Below, piece by piece: positions 1 through 10,048 of a stretch of DNA of 64,000 nt (its first letter is position 1; every line of letters starts with the position of its first letter). Origin of the DNA: Streptacidiphilus sp. 4-A2 (GTDB lineage Bacteria > Actinomycetota > Actinomycetes > Streptomycetales > Streptomycetaceae); contig JAAFYY010000001.1 of NCBI GenBank assembly GCA_014284505.1, positions 4,588,001-4,652,000 of the forward strand. Reading direction: 5' to 3'. A model generated the notes under the pieces. It saw only the letters and a list, made by a program, of their open reading frames with translations. It did no database searches and was not told the DNA's origin. Made by a program: the position numbers and the translations under genes.

Positions 1-137
1 ACGTCCCGGTGCGGCTGCTGATGTCCGGGCACAGCAAGAACGTGCTGTTCGAGCTCGGCTTCCTGGTGGATCCGGAGAGCGGCTTCGCCAGCGACATCAG
101 GGCTGCTTCGGCCGGGGTCTGGGCCACCACCGCCTGA
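1..137 (+). CDS. 3' end of an unidentified gene
   Basis: The third forward frame is open from the window edge to a TGA at 135-137, leaving 44 C-terminal residues. They include SGHSKNVLFELGFLVDPESG and end in a short helix-like tail. The NVLFELGF stretch is loosely reminiscent of the NVIFELG motif of TIR-like nucleotide-binding proteins, but this is too little to assign a family. No function is claimed. The following gene starts 138 bases downstream. Confidence 0.4.
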   Translation, partial: VPVRLLMSGHSKNVLFELGFLVDPESGFASDIRAASAGVWATTA

Positions 138-274
138 CCCGGGGGCCCGGCGGCCCCGGTCACGGTCCGAAGTCACGGTTCGAACACGATGACCGGATCG
201 GGTGTCAGTCGGCTGAGCGCGGTAATGCTGGAGCAGATGACGGATTTTCCCCTTATAGGGAGGAAGCGACGATT

Positions 275-804
275 ATGTCCGACATCTCTCACAGTTCCAC
301 GCCGATGCACGACACCCGGCAGATGCAGGACGCCAGGCCGATGCAGGACATCAGCCAGCACCCGGACGTGCCCGAGATGCAGGAGCGGTTCGAGCGCCTG
401 CTTCATGTCCGGGACGACAGCCTGCTCGACAACGCAGTGGTGCTGGTGGGCCTGTATGCCGCGATCTCGCCCTGGGTCGTGTCCTTCAGCGCCTCCAACC
501 CGAACCTGCGCACGAGCAACCTGATCGTCGGACTGATGGTCGCCGCCTACGGCCTCGGCCTGACGCTCGCACCCGAGCGGTGACCCGGCTCGGTCCGGCC
601 TGCGCCGTCATGGGCGTATGGCTGATCATTTCGCCCTGGGTGGCCACCGTCGGCCACATCCCGACCCACGGAATGATCTGGAACAACGTGATACTCGGCG
701 CACTGGTGGTGGTCCTGGGCTGCGGCAGCACGGTGATCCGCATGGCCACCAGCAGAGCCGCCAGGAGAACCAGCACCATGAGCAGCGCCCACACCAGCAC
801 CTGA
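275..804 (+). CDS. SPW-repeat membrane protein, one frameshift
   Basis: Small membrane protein with two SPW repeats, a family common in actinobacteria with no known biochemical role. The first reading frame (275-583) has a Met/Gln/Asp-rich N-terminus followed by a helix pair containing AAISPWVVSF. The second (580-804) contains LIISPWVATV and a further helix. Both halves together match the normal two-repeat layout. Inserting one G in the run before the GTGACC at 580 joins the frames as APERVTRLGPAC, so a single missing base is more likely than two genes. The ATG at 275 follows an AGGAAG ribosome binding site at 261-266. It could alternatively be two translationally coupled proteins with a GTGA overlap, which I consider less likely. 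Confidence 0.75.
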
Positions 805-1020
805 CGGGCCTGCCCCTCCTCCCGGCCCCCGCGCCCGACCGGCCCCGCGCGGGGGGTCGGCCCCTGCGCGGAAGGGCCGGGGCCCGCGCGCGAGGGCCGG
901 GCAGCCCAGCCGCCCAGGACATCCTCATGAAGTCCTCATCCACTCCTCAGTAACCATCCGGGGCACCCGCTCGTCGTACTGTGCGAGGATTGTCCGGTTC
1001 CCGGCCCGAGGAGTACCCCT

Positions 1021-1699
1021 GTGACCACCCGTGCGACACCGCTGTCAGCGGTCCTGCGCGCGCTGGTGTTCACCGTGCTCACGGTGACCGTGTCCAGCGG
1101 CACGCATGTGCTGATGACCACCGTCCCGCTGCCGTGGCCGACCGTGCTGGCCGCCGGGGCCGGCTGCTTCGTGCTGGCGCTGCTGCTCGGGCAGGGCGAG
1201 CGCGGCTATGCCGCCATCGCCGCGCTGCTGGTCCCGCTGGAGCTGGGGCTGGACACGCTGTTCACCGACGGCCAGGCGAGCTGCTACCGGATCACCGGCA
1301 GCGGCCCGCTGCTGGGGCCCTGGCATTCCGTCAACACCCTGTTCTGCGGCAGCAGCGGCCCGGTCACGCTGACCCACGGCGCCGGCGGGGGCTTCGCCTC
1401 CTGGCTGGTGCTGGCCGCGCACCTGCTGATCGGGCTGCTGGCCGCGTGGTGGCTGCGCCGGGGCGAGGCGGCGGTGTTCCGGCTGGCCCGGGCGACCGGC
1501 GCATGGCTGCTGCTCTGCGCCGCGCCGCTGCGCCGGGCGCTGCGGCTGGTCCTGATCGCCGCGCTGGCGTCGGCCGGGCCGCCACCACGGCCGTTCCGCC
1601 GTCCGCCGCCGCTGGATCGACGCCCAGGGCCGACCCCGGCTGCGGCACACCCTGGCCCGCCGCGGCCCGCCGCCGACGCCGGGCACGGCCTGCTGCTGA
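1021..1699 (+). CDS. polytopic membrane protein upstream of DsbA, C-terminal frameshift
   Basis: Conserved actinobacterial membrane protein of unknown function with about four hydrophobic segments: residues near 10-30, 40-55, 60-80 and 125-145. GTG start at 1021 with GAGGAG 5-10 bases before it. The frame stays open to 1758, but its end becomes Pro/Ala/Arg nonsense after about residue 190. The alternative frame reads RWIDAQGRPRLRHTLARRGP and stops at 1697-1699, which has the composition of a genuine C-terminus. I therefore infer a one-base error around 1585-1610 and a protein of about 225 residues. Two conserved-looking cysteines in the outside loop and the DsbA-like gene next door suggest a link to extracytoplasmic thiol chemistry, but this is inference. 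Confidence 0.6.
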
Positions 1700-1801
1700 C
1701 CCCTGCGCACCGCCCTGGATCCCTGGGCAGGCGCCGGGCGCAGTCCGCCGTGCCGTGAGTGAGCATCCCTCCGGCAGCAGCGACTTTGACAGGACAGCTT
1801 C

Positions 1802-2593
1802 ATGAGCATCAAGCACCCGCAGGCCCGTACCGAAGAGCCCAGGAGCCGCGCCCGCGCCCGGATCGAGACCGCCCGGGTCGTCGAGGACGCCCGTCGGCGC
1901 CGGCGCCGGGGCCTGGCCGTGGGCGCCGCGGCGGTCGCCGTGATCGTGGGCGGCACGGCCGTCGGCATCGCCGTGCAGGACTCCCGCTCCACCTCGAAGG
2001 TGCCCTATGCCGCCCCCGCAACGCGGCCGGCACGTGATCGTCTACGGCAACCCGAACGCCAAGAACACGCTCCAGGTCTATGAGGACTTCCGCTGCCCGA
2101 TCTGCGACGAGCTGGAGAAGTCGGCGGGACCGGCGATCCAGGCGCTGGCCGACAAGGGCACCTACAAGATCGAGTACCACCTGGCCACCTTCCTGGACGG
2201 CAATCTCGGCGGCAACGGGTCGGCGGTGGCCCTGAACGCGGCGGCCGCCGCGCTGAACGAGAGCACCGCCAAGTTCAAAGGCCTTCCACGACGTTGCTCT
2301 ACGCCAACCAGCCGGCGGAGACCACCGACGGCTTCAACAGCACCGCGGAGATGCTGAAGCTGGCCGCGAAGGTCCCCGGGCTGGTCACCCCGGCCTTCAC
2401 CAAGGCGGTCCAGGACGACACCTACCAGGGGTGGGTGGCCAAGGTGTCCGACGCCTTCAACAACAGCGGGGTGAACGGCACGCCGACGCTGCTGCTCAAC
2501 GGCAAGCAGCTGACGGTGTTCTCCTCGGCGGGCGCCCCGGTCACCGCGGCCCAGTACACGGCGCTGGTGAACTCCACCCTCGGCGCCAGGTAG
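1802..2593 (+). CDS. membrane-anchored DsbA-family thiol:disulfide oxidoreductase, several frameshifts
   Basis: Thioredoxin-fold protein expected to act on disulfides outside the membrane. A basic N-terminus (to about residue 37) is followed by one transmembrane anchor of Ala/Val/Gly residues, then the thioredoxin domain with the active site RCPICDELEK (CPIC). The cis-Pro region reads GVNGTPTLLLNGK. The protein is spread over three frames (1802-, 2007- and 2294-2593). The breaks are explained by a missing C and a missing G around 2018-2034 (restoring VIVYGNPNAKNTL), and by an extra A near 2278 plus an extra T near 2295 (restoring KFKAFHDVLYANQP). Four small indels in 800 bases of otherwise well conserved coding sequence point to sequence error. 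It follows the membrane protein at 1021 in the same direction. Confidence 0.8.
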
Positions 2594-2614
2594 CCGCCGC
2601 GCGGGTGGCCGCGG

Positions 2615-4069
2615 TCAGGGGTCTGCCCCCAGCGCGGCCACCGCCGGCGCTCCGGCGCCGGCGGCCCGGCTTCGGCGGCGGGTCCGGCCACGGCGGCCGG
2701 TTCGGCGGCGGTCCCGGCGGCCGCGGCGGCGGCCGCACCGGCGGCCCGGGGTATCACCGGCAGCGGCGGGAGCGGCCCCTGGTGCAGCCAGGCGTCGAAG
2801 AACTCGTCCAGCGGCCGGTCGGCGTGGGTTTCCGCGAGGGCGGTGAAGTCCGCGGTGGTGACCGTGCCACCGCGGTTGGCGGTGGCCCACTCCTTCAGCA
2901 GCGCGAAGAAGGCCGGGTCGCCGAGCACCGTCCGCAGTGCGTGCATGGTCAGCCGCCGCGCCGGTAGAGCCGGTCGTCGAACATCAGCTTGCGGCCGGGG
3001 TCGGCCAGCACCAGGTCCTGCGGCAGCGCCGCGAGCCGGGCGTGGGAGTCGGCGGCCAGCTCGGCGGCCGAGGGCCCGCCGCAGTGCTCGGACCAGAGCC
3101 ACTCGGCGTACTTGGCGAAGCCCTCGTTCAGCCAGATGTGCCGCCAGTCGGCGATGGTGACGCTGTTGCCGAACCACTGGTGCGCCAGCTCGTGCGCGAC
3201 CAGCCGCTCCGAACCGCGTTCCCCGTCCACATGGTTGGCGCCGAAGGTGGACAGCCCCTGGGCCTCGACCGGGACGTCCAGTTCCTCGTCGGTGACCACC
3301 ACCGCATACTCGCCGAAGGGGTAGGGCCCGAACAGCTCGGTGAACAGCTCGGTCATCCGCGGCTGGCGGCCGAAGTCGGTGAGGCAGTCGGCGACCAGGC
3401 GGGCCGGGGCGTAGACGGTCTGCGGCACCGGCCCGGCCGCCAGGGCCAGCTGCTGGTAGCGGCCTATCTGGACGGTGGCCAGATAGCTGGCGGCGGGCGC
3501 GGTCTGCTCGTACACCCAGGTGGTGGCCCCGGCCCGGGCGGTGCGGGTGAGCAGCCGCCCGTTGCCGACCACGGTGTAGGGGCTGGGGGCGGTCACCGAG
3601 ACCTGGTAGGCCGCCTTGTCGGCGGGGCGGTCGTTGCACGGGTACCAGGAGGGGGCGCCGATCGGCTGGCTGGCGACCAGCGAGCCGTCCTCCAGCTCCT
3701 CCCAGCCGAGCCCGCCCCACTCGCTGCGGACCGGGCGGGGTTGCCGCTGTAGTGGACCTCGACCGTGAACGCCGCCCCGGCCCGCAGCGCGCGGGCCGGG
3801 CGCAGCCGCAGCTTGCCGCCGCGGGTCCAGCGGGCCGGCCGCCCGTCCAGCAGCACCCGGGTGATCCGGAAGTCGGCGAAGTCCAGCGCCGCCTCGGTGA
3901 CCGGCTCCGGTCCGGCCACGCAGGTGAGCCGGGCGCTGCCGGCCAGCCGGTTGGGTCCGGGCCGGTAGTCCAGGGTCAGCTCGTAGCGGTGGACATGGAA
4001 CCTGGGGTCGCCATGGGTCGGGAAGTACGGATCGATGGACGGCCGGGCCGACCTGCTGGGGCTGCTCAA
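2615..4069 (-). CDS. M1-family zinc aminopeptidase, possible poly-lysine-degrading enzyme; frameshifted
   Basis: Peptidase of the M1 (gluzincin) family, which removes N-terminal residues from peptides. The zinc site is complete: HELAH, then 18 residues, then the Glu of NEGFA. The substrate-anchoring segment is QGLSTFG rather than the classical GAMEN. The N-terminal beta domain begins near RFHVHRYELTLDYRPG. No signal peptide or membrane segment is seen. Frames change near 3735 (one C missing in the run at AACCCCGCC, restoring YSGNPRPVRSEWGG) and near 2950 (one base missing, restoring LYRRGALTMHALRTVLG). The C-terminal Ala/Pro-rich tail is in doubt; TGA at 2615 is the most natural end. TTG at 4069 is the start used, and the true start may differ. 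The gene lies 97 bases downstream of the Pls-like synthetase on the same strand. Epsilon-poly-lysine-degrading enzymes of Streptomyces are zinc aminopeptidases, so a role in trimming the polymer or resisting it is plausible but inferred. Confidence 0.8.
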
Positions 4070-4166
4070 CGCTGATCTGCTCCGACGTGGTTCAGGGTGC
4101 CGCGGCCGGGGTGCGCCGCGGTTCAGGTTCCTGCGGTTCAGGTCCTGCGGTCCGGCTCCTCGCGGT

Positions 4167-7100
4167 TCAGCCTCGGGGCCAGGCCGCGATGGGGTTGCCG
4201 AGCCAGCGGCTGTCCGCCGGCACGGTCTCGCCGCGCATCACCAGGGAGGCCGGTCCGAGTGTGGTCCGGGCCCCGATGGTGCTGCCGGGCAGGACGATAC
4301 CGTGCGGGCCGAGGGTCGCACCCTCCTGGAGGGTCACTGAATCCATCCGCATGATCCGGTCGTGGAACAGGTGGGTCTGCACCACGCAGCCGCGGTTGAC
4401 GCTGACTCCGTCACCCAGGGTGACCAGGTCGGCCTCGGGCAGCCAGTAGCTCTCGCACCACACACCGCGGCCGATCCGGGCGCCGAGGCCGCGCAGCCAC
4501 AGGTTCAGCAGTGGGGTGCCGGTGGCCGAGTTCAGCAGCCAGGGCGCGGCCAGCACCTCGGTGAAGGTGTCGGCGAGCTCGTCGCGCCACACGTGCCCGC
4601 TCCACAGCGGGTGCTCGACCGCGGTGAACCGGCCGATCAGCAGCCACTTCGCGGCCAGCGAGACCAGGCAGGCGAGCACTCCGGCCAGCAGCAGCACCGC
4701 GCCGGAGGCGAGCGCGGCGGCACCGTAGCCGCCGGCCCCGGCGATCGCCCGCAGCGCGGCCAGTACGCCGAGCGCGAGCCCCACCGACAGCATCACCGGC
4801 ACCAGCCGCAGGGACTCGACCAGGCCGCGCTGCCAGCGCAGCCCGGCGGGGGGGCGTAGGTCAGGCCCTGGTCGGCGCTGTCGGCGCGGCGGGGCAGCTT
4901 CATCGGCGGCATACCGAGGTAGGAGCTGCCCTTCTTGGCTTTCTTCGGGGTGGCCGACAGTACGCCGACCAGCCCGCGGTCGGGCACGCTTCGGCCGGGC
5001 GCGGTCATTCCCGAGTTGCCCAGGAAGGCGCGCTCGCCGATCTCGGCCGCGGCGATCCGCAGCCAGCCGCCGCCGAGCTGGTAGGGGGCGATCAGGGTGT
5101 CGTCTGCGAGGAAGGCGCCGTCGCCGACGGTGGTCATGGTGGGCAGGGCGAGCACGGTGGACGCCTCGACGCCGCGGCCGACCCGCATCCCGAGGGCGCG
5201 CAGCCAGACCGGGGTGAGGCTGCTGGCGTACAGCGGGAAGAGGCTGCTGCGGGCGAGGTCCATCAGCTGGATCACGGTCCAGGCCTGCCAGGCGGTGCGG
5301 CTGTGCAGGGCGTGGTGCCCGGTGCGCAGGCCGCGGCCGAGCAGCCGCACCGCGACCAGGATCAGCAGGGCGTAGGCCAGGGCTCCGGCCAGGGTGGCCA
5401 TCGGGACCGCGAGCAGCATGCCGGGCCAGGGCGAGGCGGGCCACAGCGCGGCCAGCACCGCGACTCCGGCCGCGGCGGCGGCCAGTGGCAGCAGGGTCAG
5501 CCCGAGCCCGGCCGCGCCGTACATCACGGCCCAGCGGGTGCTGCGCGGCGGGCGCTGCTTGGGCCAGTTGTGGTTGGCCTTGCCGGTCTTGGCCGCGGGG
5601 GCCCCGGCCCAGCGCTGGCCGGTCGGCACCTGGCCGGTGACCGCGGAGCCGGCGACGATCTCGGCGCGCTTGCCGACCCGGGCGCCGGGGAACAGGATGC
5701 TGCGGGTGCCGACGGTGGCACCGGCGCCGACCCGGACCGGGCCCAGGTGCAGCACGTCGCCGTCGAGCCACCAGCCGGCCAGGTCGACCTCGGCCTCGAC
5801 CGCGCAGCCCTTGCCGAGCCGCAGCCAGCCGGTGACCGGGGGCAGGGTGTGCAGGTCGACCTCGTCGCCGATCTTGGCGCCCAGCGCCCGGGCGTAGCGG
5901 ACCAGCCAGGCGCCGGACAGGTCGGTGGCGCCGCTGAGCTCGGCCAGCCGTTCGGCGGCCCACAGCCGCAGGTGCACACTGCCGCCGCGGGGTGGTCGCC
6001 GGGGGTGACGCCGCGCAGCAGCAGCCGCGCGCCCCCGGCCGCGATGGCGATCCGCCCGACCGGGGTCCACAGCACGGCGGCCCCGGCGGCGATCCCCCAC
6101 CAGGAGGTGGTGGGCTGCCAGCCGAGGATGTTGCAGAGCGCGGCCAGCACCACGGTCCAGCGCAGGCCGACCACGGTCAGCAGCGGGAGGGTGAGCAGCA
6201 GCTGGATCGCCCCGCGCGGCGCGGGGTGGGCGTGACCTCGCGGACCGCGCCCGCCTCCTGGCTGCCGGCGGCGAGCCGGGCGGCCAGGTCGCCGAGCACC
6301 GGGTACTGGTAGATGTCGCTGACGGCGGCCTGGGCGTAGCGCTGCCGGATCAGGGTGACCAGCTGCGCGGCACCGAGGCTGCTGCCGCCGCTGGCGAAGA
6401 AGTCCGCGCGGGCACTGGCGACGGGTACGCCGAGCACCTCGCTCCACTGCTCGGCCAGCCAGGCCTCGGTGCCGTAGAGCTGTTCGGCGGCGTCGTCGTC
6501 CTGGCCGAGCGCGGGCAGCGGCCAGGGCAGGGCGTTGCGGTCGACCTTGCCGGAGGTGCGCACCGGCAGCTCTTCCACCTGGGCGAGCAGCGGGACCATG
6601 GCCGAGGGCAGCTCGGCGCGCAGCCGGGCGACGGCGGCGGCGTGGTCGAATCCCTCGCCGGTGACCAGGTAGCCGACCAGCAGCTGGTTGCCGCCGCGGG
6701 CGGTGCGGACCGCGGCGGCGGCGCCGGTGACCCCGGTGAGCGACTGGAGCACGGCGTCGACCTCGCCGAGCTCGATCCGCCGCCCGCCGAGCTTGACCTG
6801 CTCGTCGGCGCGGCCGAGGAAGACCAGGCCCTCGGGCTGGGCGAGCACCAGGTCGCCGCTGCGGTAGGCGCGCTCCCAGCCGGTGGACTCCAGCGGGGCG
6901 TACTTCTCGGCGTCCTTCTCCGGGTCGAGGTAGCGGGCCAGGCCGACGCCGCCGATGACCAGCTGGCCGGTCTCGCCCATGGGCACGACCTGGCCCTGGG
7001 CGTCCACCACGGCCAGCTCCCAGCCGTTCAGCGGCAGGCCGATCCTGACCGGGGCGGCGCCGGTGAGCGGGGCGGCGCAGGCGACCACGGTGGCCTCGGT

Positions 7101-8012
7101 GGGGCCGTAGGTGTTCCAGACCTCGCGGCCCTCGGTGGCCAGGCGCTCGGCGAGCTCCGGCGGGCAGGCCTCGCCGCCGAAGATCAGCAGCCGGACGTCG
7201 CCGAGGGCGTCGGCGGGCCACAGCGCGGCCAGGGTGGGCACGGTGGAGACCGCGGTGATCTCCTGTTCGAGCAGCCAGGGGCCGAGGTCGGCGCCGCTGC
7301 GGACCCGGGACCTGGGCACGGTGACCAGGCAGGCGCCGTAGCGCCAGGCCAGCCACATCTCCTCGCAGGAGGCGTCGAAGGCGACCGAGAGCCCGGCCAT
7401 CACCCGGTCGCCGGGGCCGAGCGGCTCCTCCTGCTGGAACAGGGCGGCCTCGGCGTCGACAAAGGCGGCGGCGCTGCGGTGGGTGACCGCGACGCCCTTG
7501 GGCTTGCCGGTCGAGCCGGAGGTGAAGATGATCCAGGCGTCGTCGCCGGGCCCGGGGCGGCCGGGGCGGCCGTGCGGCTCGCCGACCGGGCTGACCGCCC
7601 GTCCGGCGCCGATCACGGCGCAGACGGCAGCCTCGCCGAAGACCAGGGCGGCCCGCTCGTCCGGGTCCTCGGCGTCGACCGGGACATAGGCGGCGCCGGC
7701 GGCGAGCACGGCGAGGATGGCGACATAGAGGTCGACGGTGCCGGAGGGCACCCGGATGCCGACCCGGTCGCCGACGCCGACCCCGGCCTCGGCGAGCGCC
7801 GCGCGTACCGCCTCGACCTGGGCTGCCAGGGCGCGGTAGCTGAGCACGGTGCTGCCGTCGTCGAGCGCGGGCTCGTTGGGGAAGCTGCGGGTGGTGGCGT
7901 CGAGGATGTCCAGCAGGGTGCGCGGCTCCGGGGTCGAGCCCCCGGAGAACAGGGCGAGCCCGCTGGGTGCGGCGTCGAGCTCCACCGGTGAGTGGTACGC
8001 GGCCGTGGTCAT
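4167..8012 (-). CDS. pls: Pls/PosA-family nonribosomal peptide synthetase, epsilon-poly-L-lysine synthetase-like; three frameshifts
   Basis: Single-chain membrane synthetase of about 1280 residues. The adenylation domain (1-510) shows FTSGSTGKPKG, NTYGPTEA, YRSGDLV and RTSGKVDRNALP. The carrier domain (530-605) has FFASGGSSLG with the phosphopantetheine Ser. The rest has six membrane helices in three pairs, separated by three hexapeptide-repeat (LbH) soluble domains, e.g. LGAKIGDEVDLHTLPPVTGW and MRVGRGVEASTVLALPTMTT. This A-T-(TM2-C)x3 order is that of epsilon-poly-L-lysine synthetase, which links lysines through the epsilon-amine. Aligning by eye to PheA gives the code DAESIGTVVK, close to the lysine code I recall (DAESIGSVCK). 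Frames change near 6230, 5990 and 4857; the latter two are repaired by one extra C in C-runs. ATG at 8012 has GAGG upstream. The substrate is inferred; the family assignment is firm. Confidence 0.88.
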
Positions 8013-8111
8013 GGGTCCTCATCTCGTCAACGACCCGGTCGATGCTACTTCCCGCCGGTCATCGGCGACATCGGCCCGGGAGCCCGCAACGGCGGCTCAG
8101 CAGAGTATTTC

Positions 8112-8188
8112 TGACGCACCATCAGTGGATAGCGGCGTTGCCGCCACTCATCCTTGACGGCTCGTCAGCTCTTTCTGACGCACCGTCA
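8112..8188. promoter_or_regulatory. three 13-bp TGACG-N3-CGTCA palindromes upstream of the Pls-like gene
   Basis: Three copies of one dyad lie 100-176 bases before the synthetase start: 8112-8124 (TGACGCACCATCA, one mismatch), 8155-8167 (TGACGGCTCGTCA, perfect) and 8176-8188 (TGACGCACCGTCA, perfect). Start-to-start spacings of 43 and 21 bases place them on about the same helix face. The gene upstream ends at 8322, so these sites can only serve the synthetase. They look like operators for a dimeric regulator; the regulator is unknown. Confidence 0.6.
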
Positions 8189-8263
8189 CAGAAATTCTGA
8201 AATGAGACCCACGACACACAGTGGAAACCCCTCAGCACGCACGATACGGCAACATAAGCTTTA

Positions 8264-8292
8264 AACATAACAAACCTCTCACTCAGTACCAA
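8264..8292 (-). promoter_or_regulatory. candidate promoter for the Pls-like gene
   Basis: On the minus strand TTGGTA (8287-8292) and TATGTT (8264-8269) are separated by 17 bases, inside an unusually AT-rich stretch (about 8190-8310) of this otherwise very GC-rich window. Transcription would begin near 8257 and read through the three palindromes at 8188-8112, leaving an untranslated leader of about 245 bases. It was found by eye, so a different promoter closer to the gene is possible. Confidence 0.35.
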
Positions 8293-8321
8293 ATGCGGAC
8301 AATAGATACGGCCGCCGCGGT

Positions 8322-9914
8322 TCAGCGGCGGGCGCTGCGGAGGTCGAGATTGCGGATCACGCGGTCGACCAGCTCCGGGTCGGCGCCCGGTTCCATCCGG
8401 GCAAGCTGCATCTCCTGACGGCCGGCCGCCAGCATCTGCTGCTCGACCTCGGCGAAGCGTCTGACCCGGGACGCCCGCTCGCGCATCTCCCGCTGCTGCT
8501 CCTCGTCGTAGATGTCCGGGCGGTTGCGGGCCAGCAGGTCGGTCTGCCGCTGGCGGAGCCGGTCCACGAGTTCGTCCGGGAGCTCCTCGTCCGCCGCCAG
8601 CTCCTTCAGCCGGCGCAGCCCCGCCTTGGAGACCCGGTACCAGAGCCGGCGCTCGGCGGCGTCCTCCGCGTCCTGGTCCCGGCTCAGGCCGAACCGGCTG
8701 ACCACCGCCGGCAGCGTCAGGCCCTGCACCAGCAGGGTGAACAGCACCACGCAGAAGGCCACGAAGATGATCTCGGAGCGCAGCGGGAAGGCCTTGCCGC
8801 CGTCCACGGTGTAGGGCAGCGCCAGCGCCAGCGCCACCGAGGCCACCCCGCGCATCCCGGACCACCACAGCACCACCGACTCCCGCCAGCCGATCGGCGC
8901 GGCCTCCTCCCGCTGCCCGCGCGCCCGGTCCCAGCTGTCGGTGACCCAGGCACCGGGCAGCAGCCACAGCAGCCGGATCCCCACCACCACCACGATCACC
9001 AGGAACGCGTCGCCCAGCATCGACGTCCAGTGGCTGCCGACGGTGCTGACCACACTGCTGAGCTCAAGCCCGATCAGGCCGAACGCCATCCCGGAGATCA
9101 GCAGCTCCACCACGTCCCAGAAGGCCTCCCCCACCAGCCGGTAGGCCACGTCGTCGGCCCCCACCGCCTGGTCGTTGATCCACAGCGAGCAGACCAGCAC
9201 CGCCAGCACCCCCGAGCCGTACAGCTCGTCCGCCAGCAGATAGGCCGCGAAGGGCACCAGCAGGGTGAGCGCCACCTGGAGCGTCGGGTCGTGCAGCAGT
9301 CCCATCAGCCGGCCGCTGAGCCAGCCCAGGCCCACCCCGAAGACCACCGCCAGCACCGCCGACAGCACCAGCCGCTCCACCGCCTCCAGGGTCGAGAACT
9401 CGCCCTTGACCACGGCCTCCACCGCCAGCTCGTACACCACCAGCGCGGTGACGTCGTTGAACAGGCCCTCGGTCTCCAGGATGCCCAGCAGCCGCCGCGG
9501 CAGGCCGACGCTGCCCGCGACCGCCGCCGCCGCGATCGGGTCCGGCGGCGAGACCAGCGCGCCCAGCGCGACCGCCGCGCCCAGCGGCAGCGCCGGGACG
9601 ATCCAGTGGCAGGCCAGCGCCACCGCCGCGGTGGTCACCACCACCAGGAGCACCGCCAGCAGCAGGATCACCCGGGCGTTGGCGCGGAAGTAGCGGGTGC
9701 TGGAGCGCTGCGCGGCGGCGTAGATCAGCGGCGGCAGCACCAGCGGCAGGATCAGCTCCGGCTGGATGGTGACATTGGGGACGAACGGCAGCACCGCCAT
9801 CACGATGCCGATCAGGGTCATCAGCACCGGCTGCGGCATGCCCACCCGCTCCGCGACCGGGGTGCTGATGATGGAGGCCAGCAGGACGACGAACAGGAGG
9901 ATCAGTTGCGTCAT
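8322..9914 (-). CDS. Na+/H+ antiporter, CPA1 family
   Basis: Intact 530-residue cation:proton antiporter. About twelve membrane helices fill residues 1-400, followed by a charged, probably coiled-coil cytoplasmic tail (from about 415) rich in Arg, Glu and Gln. CPA1 hallmarks are visible: SPPDPIAAAAV in the fifth helix region and FNDVTALVVYE with the conserved Asn-Asp pair used for ion exchange. It should extrude Na+ or K+ in exchange for protons and help pH homeostasis. It is transcribed in the same direction as the downstream Pls-like gene but separated from it by 309 bases holding operators and a possible promoter, so it is probably a separate unit. Confidence 0.9.
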   Translation of the reverse strand: MTQLILLFVVLLASIISTPVAERVGMPQPVLMTLIGIVMAVLPFVPNVTIQPELILPLVLPPLIYAAAQRSSTRYFRANARVILLLAVLLVVVTTAAVALACHWIVPALPLGAAVALGALVSPPDPIAAAAVAGSVGLPRRLLGILETEGLFNDVTALVVYELAVEAVVKGEFSTLEAVERLVLSAVLAVVFGVGLGWLSGRLMGLLHDPTLQVALTLLVPFAAYLLADELYGSGVLAVLVCSLWINDQAVGADDVAYRLVGEAFWDVVELLISGMAFGLIGLELSSVVSTVGSHWTSMLGDAFLVIVVVVGIRLLWLLPGAWVTDSWDRARGQREEAAPIGWRESVVLWWSGMRGVASVALALALPYTVDGGKAFPLRSEIIFVAFCVVLFTLLVQGLTLPAVVSRFGLSRDQDAEDAAERRLWYRVSKAGLRRLKELAADEELPDELVDRLRQRQTDLLARNRPDIYDEEQQREMRERASRVRRFAEVEQQMLAAGRQEMQLARMEPGADPELVDRVIRNLDLRSARR

Positions 9915-10048
9915 CGCCGCCGGACGTTCCTTCCCTCGGGACCGCTGTCAGCATCTCAGCATCAGAGTGCCAGCGTCCGGGGTGGCGCGCGGTGCGGAAT
10001 ACCGCCGTCCAGGTAGCCGCCGGACAGCGGGGCGGGTGCGCCGCCGCC

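Noticed and set aside
580..804. Second SPW half as an independent GTG-started gene coupled by GTGA
   Set aside because: Two-repeat SPW proteins are single chains, and one added G fuses the frames naturally; kept only as an alternative.
8122..8264. Short minus-strand frame starting ATGTTTAAAGC in the pls leader
   Set aside because: No ribosome binding site or homology, and it covers the operator palindromes; better read as untranslated leader.
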